Assembly: GCA_036743055.1 (NCBI GenBank)
Contig: DAINQE010000003.1
Span: 32,898-96,897, forward strand
Direction of reading: 5' to 3'
Source of the DNA: Sabulitectum sp036743055
GTDB lineage: Bacteria; Fermentibacterota; Fermentibacteria; Fermentibacterales; JCC-6
DNA: 64,000 nt
The position numbers and the translations under genes were made by a program. This document shows, one piece after another, positions 41,859-50,538 of the stretch (position 1 is the first letter of the stretch; each line of letters starts with the position of its first letter). The notes beneath the pieces are model-generated. The model saw nothing but the letters and a program-made list of their open reading frames with translations, searched no databases and was not told where the DNA came from.

Positions 41859-43844
41859 ATGAAAACCGCTGCCGTTATGTTTCTTCTACTTTCCGTCGCC
41901 GCCCTTGCGGCCCCTTCCGTCTGGGGAGTACCCGGGCTTCACAGGGTCAGCAGGGCCATGCCGCTGGGGTTCAATGAGATGTCATTCGGCATCGGCCTGA
42001 ACTACTGGACCGCGGCGAACGAGTTCGAGAACTATATCTACCACAGCCACTATCTGCCCCGGACCCTTCTCTTCGAAGAGATTACTGAAACCGAGCACAC
42101 GGCGCAGGGAACCGTTTCCCTGGGCTACGGTGTATGGGACTACGTAGACCTGGCGGCCAGGGCGGCCTATTCCGGCACCTGGCTTGAAAGGGACCTTTAC
42201 GAAGAGCGCTCCACCGGTCACTGGGAGGATGTGAACGGTTTCGAGGGAATAGACTTCGTGCTCCACGGAGGGTACAATCCAATCCCGAACCTCGAGGATG
42301 TGGTCTGGTTCGGCGGCAGCATCAGGATGGGGATGGCCCCCGCTGACACCGCGTTCCTCAGGGTAGTGGACGACCCCGACGGGATGTGGCACACCGGGCA
42401 GCTTTACAGCACCCTCAGGAAGCCCTTCACCACCACCGGCAACAGCTCCATGGGTTTCGACCTGCTCATAAGCGGCGACTTCGGAAGATGGATCCCCATG
42501 GCCGCAGCGAAAGCCCACCTCAACCTTGGCTACGCAAGCTACACCCAGAACTACCACTTCACCGACTTCAGGGTTGAGCCCGACAGCGTGGGGTGGAACT
42601 ACTCCGACTCCACCGATGTGACCCTGGAGGTCTCCGACGGGGTGTTCTCATGGGGTTTCGGGGTGGAGGTGCCCACTCCCCACGCCGACATTTTCGTTGA
42701 ATACACCAGCAGCAGGCTCCTGGACAGGGACGACGCCACCGTTTCCTACTTCACTCCAGGTATCCGCTTCAAGAATGCTTCAGGAACATTCATCGACGTA
42801 ACCTTCGACCTGAGCACCAGCACCTTCGACCCCCTCTACTACGACCTGGGCCACGGCCTCTACCAGACCGACAGCGTTGTCACCACCCAGGAAAGGGCGG
42901 AAAGGGCTCCCCTGCCCATAGGAGGCACATTCGACTACGGTATTGGTCTGGCTGTCGGGTTCTCCTCCGACATGATGACCGGAGGCGACGAAGGGCCAAG
43001 GCTCTCCACCCTGAGCGGAATAGTCTCCGATTCTCTCACGGGAATGCCGGTCTTCGCCACCATCACCTTCCCCGGCGTCCCCATAGCCAATGTGACCAGC
43101 GACGGCCAGACAGGTTTCTATACCCACAGGATACCCGCAGGCGAAGTACCCGTCACCGTGGTGGCCCCCGGCTACAGGAACGCCAGCGCCATGGTGGTCC
43201 TCGGCCGGGATCAGTCGGCCACCCTGGACTTCGCCCTGGTGCCAAACCTGGGAACCCTCAGCGGCTCGGTGAAGGACGGCCAGGGAAGGCCCATCGAGGG
43301 CGCTGCGGTAACCATCGGCAGCTCCACGCCGGTTACAGCCACCACAAGTTCAGCCGGCGTGTTCACCGCCCAGGTGGAGGCTGGCACATGGCCGGTTGCG
43401 GTTCAGGCCGACGGCTACATAGCCGACAACAAGTCGATAACCGCCATCGCCAATGAAACGGTTAGGGTGGAATTCGTCCTGAGGGACGCCCTCCGCCAGG
43501 GCGAGGTGATGAGCTTCGACAACATCTACTTCGATTCGGGAAGCGCCAATATCAAGCCTGAGAGCTACCCGGTGCTGGACAGCGTGGCCATCCTTCTCAG
43601 GGACAACCCCACAGCCAGGATTCAGATAGCAGGCCACACCGACAGCGACGGCAGCGAAAGCTCGAACCAGACACTGAGTGAGCGCAGGGCCCAGTCGGTG
43701 TACCAGTACCTGGTCAGCAAGGGCATAGCCGGGAACCGGCTCACCACCGTGGGCTACGGAGAGTCCAATCCCATCGCCCCCAATGATTCCGCCGCCAACA
43801 AGGCAAGGAACAGAAGGATAGAGTTCACCGTTCTGAGCATATAG
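41859..43844 (+). CDS. OmpA-family protein: barrel, two carboxypeptidase-like domains, peptidoglycan-binding domain
   Basis: 661 residues with a signal peptide (MKTAAVMFLLLSVAALA). Order: an N-terminal barrel-like region (about 20-380); two carboxypeptidase-regulatory-like beta-sandwich domains (about 388-465, LSGIVSDSLTGMPVFATITFPG; and 468-540, LSGSVKDGQGRPIEGAAVTIGS); and the OmpA C-terminal domain (about 548-661: IYFDSGSANIKPES, GHTDSDGSESSNQTLSERRA, GYGESNPIAPNDSAANKARNRRIEF), which holds peptidoglycan through the conserved Asp/Arg. An outer-membrane to wall anchor with surface or periplasmic sandwich modules. AGGAGG precedes the ATG; a hairpin follows. Confidence 0.88.
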   Translation: MKTAAVMFLLLSVAALAAPSVWGVPGLHRVSRAMPLGFNEMSFGIGLNYWTAANEFENYIYHSHYLPRTLLFEEITETEHTAQGTVSLGYGVWDYVDLAARAAYSGTWLERDLYEERSTGHWEDVNGFEGIDFVLHGGYNPIPNLEDVVWFGGSIRMGMAPADTAFLRVVDDPDGMWHTGQLYSTLRKPFTTTGNSSMGFDLLISGDFGRWIPMAAAKAHLNLGYASYTQNYHFTDFRVEPDSVGWNYSDSTDVTLEVSDGVFSWGFGVEVPTPHADIFVEYTSSRLLDRDDATVSYFTPGIRFKNASGTFIDVTFDLSTSTFDPLYYDLGHGLYQTDSVVTTQERAERAPLPIGGTFDYGIGLAVGFSSDMMTGGDEGPRLSTLSGIVSDSLTGMPVFATITFPGVPIANVTSDGQTGFYTHRIPAGEVPVTVVAPGYRNASAMVVLGRDQSATLDFALVPNLGTLSGSVKDGQGRPIEGAAVTIGSSTPVTATTSSAGVFTAQVEAGTWPVAVQADGYIADNKSITAIANETVRVEFVLRDALRQGEVMSFDNIYFDSGSANIKPESYPVLDSVAILLRDNPTARIQIAGHTDSDGSESSNQTLSERRAQSVYQYLVSKGIAGNRLTTVGYGESNPIAPNDSAANKARNRRIEFTVLSI

Positions 43845-43858
43845 ACCGGCAGTAACCG

Positions 43859-43889
43859 CGGGCCCGGCTTCCAGCCGGGCCCGTTCCAT
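43859..43889 (+). terminator. Hairpin after the OmpA-family gene
   Basis: Perfect 11-base inverted repeat CGGGCCCGGCT (43859-43869) and AGCCGGGCCCG (43873-43883), loop TCC, 14 bases past the stop. Only TTCCATT follows, so as an intrinsic terminator it is weak. Confidence 0.6.
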
Positions 43890-43902
43890 TAGAGGGAACA
43901 GC

Positions 43903-44907
43903 TTGCCTGAATTCTTGAGTGCCCTGGGAACGTCCTTCGACGTTATAGGCAGGATGGCCATTCTGGTCGTCCTGGGTTTCGTTCTGGTGCGAAAACGAAT
44001 CCTCGGGGAGCATACCCTGGGCGACATCACAAGATTCCTGATCGATGTGGTGATCCCCTCGGCATTCATACTTGCCATGACCAGGTCGTTCAGCTTCGAA
44101 CTGCTTGAGCAGGGCGGAGTCCTGGCACTGCTCTCCGCGGGATGGATCCTTCTTTCCTGGGGTTTCGGAACGGTTCTCTACAGGGTGTTCCCGGGAACTG
44201 CCCCCGGCAGGGACAGGGCCGTAACGGCAATGATGATGATATCCAACAGTCTGTACCTTCCGCTTCCCGTGATACTTGCTGTTGCTCCAGCCGAGCTTCG
44301 GGATACCGCGGTGGTCTACATTTCCGTCATCTCGCTTCCTTCCATCCTCTTCATGTGGACAGCGGGGGTCAAGCTTCTCTCGGGCCCGGTGCAACTCACG
44401 GCGGCACAGCGGCTGAGAAAGGTGTTCAACCCGCCCATAGTTTCCTTCTTCCTGGGGATCATCCTCTCCACCGTCCCCGGGGTGAGGGAGTCCGCCAGGG
44501 GTGAAGCCGGAGGGTTGCCGGTCCTCTACACCTTTTTATCCGCCATGGATCACCTGGGGCGGATGCTCTCCCCCATGGCCATGATCGTACTGGGGGGAAT
44601 GATCGCCTCCGCGGGTGGCAGGGGAAGGGTTCCCATAAGGTACCTGCTGCCCCTTGCCGCTGTAAGGCTGCTCCTGGTTCCCGGAGCGGCGCTGCTTCTG
44701 CTGTATTCAGGGGCCGTGGACCTTGTGCCCCTTGCCGCAACCGTTCTCATCCTTGTGGCGGCGGCTCCTCCGGCCACCAATCACGCGCTGATCGCAAAGC
44801 GCTATCACGGCGAATGGCAGCTGGTGGCCTCCCTCCAGCTGATCACCCATCTGATAGCTCTGATCACGCTTCCAGTCTGGCTCAGCATAGCGCTTTCCCT
44901 GAAGTAA
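43903..44907 (+). CDS. AEC-family (auxin efflux carrier-like) permease
   Basis: 334 residues with about ten hydrophobic segments in two five-helix halves. IGRMAILVVLGFVLVRKRILGEHTLGDITRFLIDVVIPSAFILAM at the start and KVFNPPIVSFFLGIIL at the half-way point match the AEC pattern (xKRxxLxxxxxxxLxxxxxxxxxPxxxFxxM; NPPIIAxxxGxxL), and NHALIAKRYHGEWQLVAS near the end the last repeat. Members export malate, other organic acids or auxin. The substrate is unknown. TTG 43903 with AGAGGGAA upstream. Stands alone. Confidence 0.82.
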   Translation: MPEFLSALGTSFDVIGRMAILVVLGFVLVRKRILGEHTLGDITRFLIDVVIPSAFILAMTRSFSFELLEQGGVLALLSAGWILLSWGFGTVLYRVFPGTAPGRDRAVTAMMMISNSLYLPLPVILAVAPAELRDTAVVYISVISLPSILFMWTAGVKLLSGPVQLTAAQRLRKVFNPPIVSFFLGIILSTVPGVRESARGEAGGLPVLYTFLSAMDHLGRMLSPMAMIVLGGMIASAGGRGRVPIRYLLPLAAVRLLLVPGAALLLLYSGAVDLVPLAATVLILVAAAPPATNHALIAKRYHGEWQLVASLQLITHLIALITLPVWLSIALSLK

Positions 44908-44970
44908 CGCTTTCAGCGCCGGGGGTGTCCTTTATATTGCAAGGGCACCCTGAAAAAGGATAGGAGAAGC

Positions 44971-46104
44971 ATGCATATTATGTGTTTTGCCGCTGCCGCC
45001 CTTCTTATGCTGGCAGCCTGCGGAACCGGCGGTCCTGACCAGGAGGAGAGCGGGAACACGGAACCGGACACCATCACCGTTTCCCCCAGGGACACCATAG
45101 GTGTGCTCATGGGTGACTCCAACAGCGTGTTCGGAACCATAGCCGACGCGGTCACCCTCGACGGCGGCACCATAGCCATCCTCGACGAGGCAAAGGGATG
45201 CGCAAGGCTCTTCTCTCCCCAGGGCGAGTTCATCAGGCAGATATCCAGGAGCGGAAGCGGGCCCGGTGAGCTGCTCAGACCCGGCGGAATGGTAAGGCTC
45301 TCGGACAACTCCATCGGCATACTTGACCACGCCTCGGGACTGCACCGTTTCTCCCCGGAGGGGAACTACCTGGATCTCACCACCGATTTCCTGGGCCGCA
45401 ATGTTCCCCAGTGGGCCTGGGGAGTTAACGATATGGGCTATGTGGGGGCGATCACCGCCACGGAACCCGTTGAGGAGAACATGGTGGTGAGCTTCATCAT
45501 AGGCAGGTGGGACCAGGGCTCGGAGCCATCGGTGGAGTATTTCAGGAACAGTTTCAACTTCGATCCGCTGAGAATGGACGAGTTCCTCAGGAACTCCTTC
45601 TTCTCCGCCAGCTTCGCCGCATCCGGTGAAGGAAGGGTCTTCGTTGCCCCCACTTCGTCGGAAACCTACGAGATAATGGTCTACGAACCCGACGGAAGCC
45701 TTTTCTCAACCATAAGCAGGGAGATGCCCAGGATTCAGAAGTCCCCGGAGGAACTGGCGGAGGAAACAGCGATGATCACCGCGATCCTCAAGGAGAGGGG
45801 GATACCCGAGGATCACATCATGTACGAACCCGATCCCTTCCGCTGGCTGATACAGCCCCAGGGGCTGGGAGTGGACGGAGAGGGAAGGGTCTGGGTGAGG
45901 AACGGTGCGTCGGAGCAGGTGATAATGGATGTCTACGACCCCTCGGGAGAGCACCTGGCGGTGGTGAGGATCCAGGGAGTGACCGAACCGGGGACCATGG
46001 ACTTCCTGAATGTGAAGGTGCAGCCCCACGCCATACTGATCTACTCGCTGCAGGACCCGGAATATCCCAGACTCTACGTTCTGGACATGCCGGACTTGGG
46101 CTGA
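44971..46104 (+). CDS. 6-bladed beta-propeller lipoprotein (paralogue of 35622)
   Basis: 377 residues with lipobox LAAC (residues 14-17). Propeller-type repeats include VFGTIADAVTLDGGTIAILDEA, PQGEFIRQISRSGSGPGELLRP and VDGEGRVWVRNGA, and MPRIQKSPEEL parallels MVRKSQED of the protein at 35622: same order of motifs, same length, both begin DTI/DSIG-VxxGDxNxVFGT. Probably descended from one ancestor. Function unknown. GATAGGAGAAGC precedes the ATG. Its stop (TGA) abuts the convergent CRTAC1 gene's stop at TGATCA (46102-46107). Confidence 0.75.
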   Translation: MHIMCFAAAALLMLAACGTGGPDQEESGNTEPDTITVSPRDTIGVLMGDSNSVFGTIADAVTLDGGTIAILDEAKGCARLFSPQGEFIRQISRSGSGPGELLRPGGMVRLSDNSIGILDHASGLHRFSPEGNYLDLTTDFLGRNVPQWAWGVNDMGYVGAITATEPVEENMVVSFIIGRWDQGSEPSVEYFRNSFNFDPLRMDEFLRNSFFSASFAASGEGRVFVAPTSSETYEIMVYEPDGSLFSTISREMPRIQKSPEELAEETAMITAILKERGIPEDHIMYEPDPFRWLIQPQGLGVDGEGRVWVRNGASEQVIMDVYDPSGEHLAVVRIQGVTEPGTMDFLNVKVQPHAILIYSLQDPEYPRLYVLDMPDLG

Positions 46105-47760
46105 TCAGGGGAGGATCACCGCCCTGGAAACAGCCGTTCCAGACGAACTTTCGTATCTCAGGATGAACAGGCCCGACCTGTCACCAGGATCCCATTGGAG
46201 TATCCCCGTGTCCACCTGGATACGCTGAACGATCCTCCCTGAGCAGTCATATACGGAAACCAGACCTTCTCCGGGAAAGAGGATACCTGAGACCGGACCC
46301 ATGCATGGATTCGAGTCAAGGGTAAGGGAGACAGTCCCGGTTTCCTCGTGAGATCCGCCGGACCCGGACATGCCTTCCCCTTCCACCACCACTATATGCT
46401 GGTTCGCGGGAATGCCGGAACAGGTTTCCACGAGCCCGGAGGGCCACCTGATCTCCAGCAGTTCCACATTCTCCCGGTCGTAAAGGCCGAATTCCAGTGG
46501 AAAACTGTGAAGGTCGTGATACCCCTCGCCCCCGGAGACCCATCTCGTTACCGAACCGGATCCATGGGTAACTGTGGCCATGGCTCCCACCGCATCGCGG
46601 TTCGAGTCGGTTCCCCGCAGCGTAACTGTGAGGTAGTTGCCAGGAATGGTCTCGCTGCGGTCATTCCTGAAAAGGACGTACTTGTCGATATGCCCGGCGG
46701 CGAAAAGGTCCTGGTCCCCGTCGTCGTCGAAATCTCCCCAGGCGGTTCCGAAGTAGTCGCCCATGAACTCCCCGGAGAGCCCCAGCTCGCTCCCCACATC
46801 GGAGAATGTGCCGTCTCCGTTGTTCCTCCACATGATGTTGGAGTAATAGTAGAAATCGTGATGGGAAACGAAGATGTCCGCCCAGCCGTCGTTGTTGTAG
46901 TCTGTGAAGGCCGCTGTCCGGGTATCGGTGTGTCCTGTGACCCCCGCCGATGAGGTGACATCGGAGAAGGTCCCGTCCCCATTGTTCTCGAACAGGATGC
47001 ATCCCGGCGCGCTGTAGTTCGCCAGGTACAGGTCCGGAAGGCCGTCGTTGTTCCAGTCCCCCGCTGTTATCCCGGTGGTGCTTCCTCCGTATTCCACCCC
47101 GGCTTGAACGGTTACATCCGTAAGAACTGAAACATCGTTGCGAAGCAGTGTGTTGGCTGCGCTTCCGTAGGTCCCAAGGTAGATGTCGGGATCCATGTCA
47201 AGGTCGTAGTCCAGGCAGGCGGCGCACCACCAGTCCCCCTGGGCGCCGGGCCCCGGGGAGAAGACTCCATTCCCTGAGTTGAGCAGTACCGCGCATCCTG
47301 AGGAGGTCATGGTGAGCAGGTCCAGTTCACCGTCGAGGTCCATATCCGCAGCCAGTGAGGGAGAGCCCGTTATGCCGCTTCCCTGTGTCATATCGGTGAA
47401 GGTACCGTCGCCGTCGTTCACGAAGAACCTTGTGGAGGAGCTCCGGGAGAGGACGAGGTCGGAGTGCTGGTCCCCGGTGAACTCCCCCCAGATGATCCTG
47501 CCGGCACCCTGCCCCGAAAGCCCGGCGGCGGCTGTGACGTTGGTGAAGCCCGAACCGTCGTTCCTGTAGAGCCAGAAACCCGAACCGTCCTGGTTGGAGA
47601 AGGAAAGGTCCAGGTCCCCGTCGTTGTCCGTGTCGCACCAGGCGGCGGCATGGCCCAGACCTGTCTGCCCTGAAATACCCATTTCACCCGAGACTTCGGT
47701 GAAGACCTGCTGGGAAAGTGCCGCGCCGCATGCAGCCAAGAGCGGCAGGATGCCTCTCAC
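46105..47760 (-). CDS. CRTAC1/FG-GAP (VCBS) repeat protein with ASPIC/UnbV and sorting domains
   Basis: 551 residues from GTG 47760, which overlaps the GH85 stop by 4 bases (GTGA). After a short signal peptide come about seven Ca-binding FG-GAP/VCBS-type repeats built on DxDNDGDLDL (AWCDTDNDGDLDLSFSNQ; GDWNNDGLPDLYLANY; GDFDDDGDQDLFAAG). Residues about 375-465 are an ASPIC/UnbV domain (GNYLTVTLRGTDSNRDAVGA; LEIRWPSGLVET). The last 75 residues look like a FlgD-like/type IX sorting domain (VSVYDCSGRIVQ, GLFILRYES, end AVILP). Likely secreted and surface-bound; partner of the GH85 enzyme. Confidence 0.85.
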   Translation of the reverse strand: MRGILPLLAACGAALSQQVFTEVSGEMGISGQTGLGHAAAWCDTDNDGDLDLSFSNQDGSGFWLYRNDGSGFTNVTAAAGLSGQGAGRIIWGEFTGDQHSDLVLSRSSSTRFFVNDGDGTFTDMTQGSGITGSPSLAADMDLDGELDLLTMTSSGCAVLLNSGNGVFSPGPGAQGDWWCAACLDYDLDMDPDIYLGTYGSAANTLLRNDVSVLTDVTVQAGVEYGGSTTGITAGDWNNDGLPDLYLANYSAPGCILFENNGDGTFSDVTSSAGVTGHTDTRTAAFTDYNNDGWADIFVSHHDFYYYSNIMWRNNGDGTFSDVGSELGLSGEFMGDYFGTAWGDFDDDGDQDLFAAGHIDKYVLFRNDRSETIPGNYLTVTLRGTDSNRDAVGAMATVTHGSGSVTRWVSGGEGYHDLHSFPLEFGLYDRENVELLEIRWPSGLVETCSGIPANQHIVVVEGEGMSGSGGSHEETGTVSLTLDSNPCMGPVSGILFPGEGLVSVYDCSGRIVQRIQVDTGILQWDPGDRSGLFILRYESSSGTAVSRAVILP

Positions 47761-49997
47761 GGCAGCACCATGCACTTCCTCACCAGAGAGCCCGAGGGGC
47801 ATTCCATCCGGTACATGTAAACCCCGGAGGGAAGTGTTTCGGTATCCCACTGTACTGAGTATTCCCCGGGCTGGTAGACGGCATCCGCAAGGGTGGATAC
47901 CCTTCTGCCCGAGAGGTCGAACACATGAATTCCCACATGCCCCGCCTGGGGAACGCCGAAGGGGATCGAGGCCGTTCCGCGAATCGGATTCACGGCCGCG
48001 GTTCCCAGGAACAGCCCCGCTGAGCTTCCCCCTACACCTGTTGTCTCCCAGTCCACAGTGGTCATGGCCGCGGTGGAGAAGCCGAACTCCGGGCTCACCG
48101 CCTCCACCAGTATCACCGTCTGGTCCTCGGAGATGGGCCTGGTGAGCACAGGAACGAAGCAGGCGTTGTTCGGAGTGGTCCAGAGATGAGTCCGTGAATC
48201 GTCGGCGTTCAGCCGGTATACATTGTAGGCGTACACCTCGGAAGGAGAGTGCTCCCACCTTAACCTTACCGTTCCCGTGGTGTCGTCAACCTGGTTGAAA
48301 TCCTCCACATAGAGATCCGTTGGGGCCCCGGGAATGTCGATCTCCCCCCTGGTGACCCCAAGCCTTCCTATGAGAACGGAGTATTCGTTCAAAGGTGTGG
48401 AACTGGTGAAGAGAATGCCGGCAACAGCCATGGTGGAACCTGCGAAGCTGCCCAGTGAGGCCCTGAAGGTGTTCCACCCGGCCTGGGCGGCGGGCGGCAC
48501 CTCTATGTACTGGAAAAGGTCGGGGTCGGAGGAGAGGGACATTGCCGCCTCCATCCCCGACGGGTCTCCCGGAGCGTCTGCGTGCCAGACCAGAACCAGG
48601 GAGTCCGTGGGCGCGATCTCCGCCTGGGTCTTGTAGAGGTAGAGCATGGTCTCATTCCCGGAGTTCAGGTCTCCGGAGACCTTCAGGCAGGTGCCACCGT
48701 AGTAGGCGTCGTCCCAGCACATCTCAGGGTAGAGGGCCGAACCGGGGCTTTCCGCTATCCACCGCCATGTGGGAAGGACGTCCTGGGCACTCCTGTTGTG
48801 CCAGGCCAGGGAAGAGACCATTTCCCCTTCGATGGAGTAGAGATAACCCTGACCGGTGTTGAAGTTGGTTACGAAGGGGAAGGAGGTTACAGGGGTCCTG
48901 GCCACGAAGTAATGGGCCAGACCCTTCCAGGGGTGGGAGGTCTCGGTGTTGGAGGGATCACGGTTCGCCCCGCACCAGAACCTGTTGGCCCTGGTGTAGA
49001 ACGCCTGGTGGCTGGCGGCGTTTGTGTATGTCCAGTTGGGGCAGTAGAAACCCACGGAGGTTACGTGCTCCTCTCCTTCGGGGAAGACCCAGTCCCAGTT
49101 CACGCCTGTATTGTATCCGTTTGCCTGCACATCCACACCGGCATAGAGCTCGTAGGGACTCCTGCCCAGGGAAAGGGCATGGGCTGCGGAATTCTCAAGC
49201 CCCGCGGAGCTCCACGAGAAGTTCAGGAACATCCACTGGCTCACAAGGTCGGACCCGTACTGGAAGTACCAGTCGTTGCTTGAGTTCAGGGCGTTCTGCC
49301 AGCTGATGCCTCCGCTTTCCGTCATTGCGTCGTACCACTGTATGTCCAGATCGGAGTTCTCCTGTATGTAGATCATGAAGTCCCGCATGTCCTGTGCCAG
49401 CTGGGCGTTCCCGCCCTGGGTCTCCTGGTTGATGAACCAGCCGTCGAAGCCGTAGTATTCCGTCATCTCTATCAGCTTGTCGGCCACGGGGAAGGTGGAA
49501 CCGTTCTTCTGCACCAGGTCCCACACCCATTGTATCTGGCCTCCGTATGCCACGGGGGGAAGAAAGATGGTTCCGTAGACGGGAACCCCGTTCCTGTGCC
49601 CGGCGTCTATGACCCCGGGGTTGGGCGCAAGGATGAGCCCCTCCCCGGCGCTGCCGCCCCAGAAGGTAAGGTGATCCACGTACTGCCAGTAGTTGAAGGC
49701 GTAGCAGTCTATGCCGGGCCCTCCCTGGGAGGGATTATTGCTGGTGGAGGGATACATGATGCTCAGGGCGGACACTCCCCCCTGGTCCATGGTTGCATGG
49801 GCGTTGCACTGGGTGTCGCCGTAGGACCTTGTTCCCAGGGGAACGGCGCTTACGTTGTAGGGGGCGTCGGGGTCCCCCTCCGGGGTCCAGGTGAGGAGTT
49901 CACCAGGGAACCAGTAGGAGGCGTAGGGCTGCCCTGGAAGCTCCTGGGCAAGTGAGCACAAAAAGGGAAGGACAAGAAGGATCATCGTCTTCTTCAT
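47757..49997 (-). CDS. GH85 endo-beta-N-acetylglucosaminidase with C-terminal sorting domain
   Basis: 746 residues with a signal peptide (MKKTMILLVLPFLCSLA). The GH85 barrel spans about residues 25-370: YWQYVDHLTFWGG, GVPVYGTIFLPP, and the catalytic motif FDGWFINQE, with N190 and E192 acting as the assisting Asn and acid/base Glu known in this family; FQYGSDLVSQWMF follows. A beta-sandwich (about 440-555), an FN3-like domain (about 565-650), and a FlgD-like/type IX-type sorting domain (about 665-746; VFDLSGRRVSTL, LPSGVYMYRMECPSG, KCMVLP) complete it. Such enzymes cut the chitobiose core of N-glycans. AAGGAGG lies before the ATG. Confidence 0.88.
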   Translation of the reverse strand: MKKTMILLVLPFLCSLAQELPGQPYASYWFPGELLTWTPEGDPDAPYNVSAVPLGTRSYGDTQCNAHATMDQGGVSALSIMYPSTSNNPSQGGPGIDCYAFNYWQYVDHLTFWGGSAGEGLILAPNPGVIDAGHRNGVPVYGTIFLPPVAYGGQIQWVWDLVQKNGSTFPVADKLIEMTEYYGFDGWFINQETQGGNAQLAQDMRDFMIYIQENSDLDIQWYDAMTESGGISWQNALNSSNDWYFQYGSDLVSQWMFLNFSWSSAGLENSAAHALSLGRSPYELYAGVDVQANGYNTGVNWDWVFPEGEEHVTSVGFYCPNWTYTNAASHQAFYTRANRFWCGANRDPSNTETSHPWKGLAHYFVARTPVTSFPFVTNFNTGQGYLYSIEGEMVSSLAWHNRSAQDVLPTWRWIAESPGSALYPEMCWDDAYYGGTCLKVSGDLNSGNETMLYLYKTQAEIAPTDSLVLVWHADAPGDPSGMEAAMSLSSDPDLFQYIEVPPAAQAGWNTFRASLGSFAGSTMAVAGILFTSSTPLNEYSVLIGRLGVTRGEIDIPGAPTDLYVEDFNQVDDTTGTVRLRWEHSPSEVYAYNVYRLNADDSRTHLWTTPNNACFVPVLTRPISEDQTVILVEAVSPEFGFSTAAMTTVDWETTGVGGSSAGLFLGTAAVNPIRGTASIPFGVPQAGHVGIHVFDLSGRRVSTLADAVYQPGEYSVQWDTETLPSGVYMYRMECPSGSLVRKCMVLP

Positions 49998-50079
49998 CGG
50001 GAAGCCTCCTTACGGCCATTTTCCAAGATCACGGTGGGTTTCATAGAATACGAAAAAGACCGGGTAAGCTCAAGCTGGA

Positions 50080-50538
50080 TCAGCGGGAGGGATCCCTCCT
50101 CTTCCTGAAGAACTCCCTGAGAAGGCGGGATGATTCCTCCGCCATTACCCCACCCTGCACAGAAGGGTAGTGGTTGAGGTGCTTCATCTCCAGGAGATTG
50201 GTCACCGACCCGAATGCTCCGAAACGCTTGTCCCAGGCACCGTAAACCACCGTGGGTACCCTGGTCACCAGGATGAGCCCGGCGCACATGACGCAGGGCT
50301 CCAGTGTGCAGTAGAGGGTGCAGTCCTCGAGGCGCCAGTCGTTCCTGGCCCTGCAGGCGGCGTTTATCACCAGGCATTCGGCGTGGGACTGGGGCAGATG
50401 CCTCTCCGCGGTTCTGTTGGAGTCACGGAAAACATCGCCGTCGCCGGTGACCAGAACGGCGCCCACTGGAACTTCCCCCCTGGAGAAGGCCTTTTCAGCC
50501 TCCTCCAGGGCCATGTTCATGCAGTCTTCCCGGGTCAA
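50080..50538 (-). CDS. tadA: tRNA-specific adenosine deaminase
   Basis: 152 residues. Zinc and catalytic residues: H52-A-E54 and P-C82-V-M-C85. MALEEAEKAFSRGEVPVGAVLV and AWDKRFGAFGS are the usual flanking motifs. It converts A34 to inosine in tRNA-Arg(ACG), essential for reading CGN codons. ATG overlaps the aminopeptidase gene's stop by 4 bases; last gene of the four-gene ACD operon. Confidence 0.94.
   Translation of the reverse strand: MTREDCMNMALEEAEKAFSRGEVPVGAVLVTGDGDVFRDSNRTAERHLPQSHAECLVINAACRARNDWRLEDCTLYCTLEPCVMCAGLILVTRVPTVVYGAWDKRFGAFGSVTNLLEMKHLNHYPSVQGGVMAEESSRLLREFFRKRRDPSR

Noticed and set aside
44924..44952. Stem-loop with GGGTGTCC / GGGCACCC before the propeller gene at 44971
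   Set aside because: No T-run, one wobble pair and a long loop; may be part of the leader but not enough to call a terminator or riboswitch.
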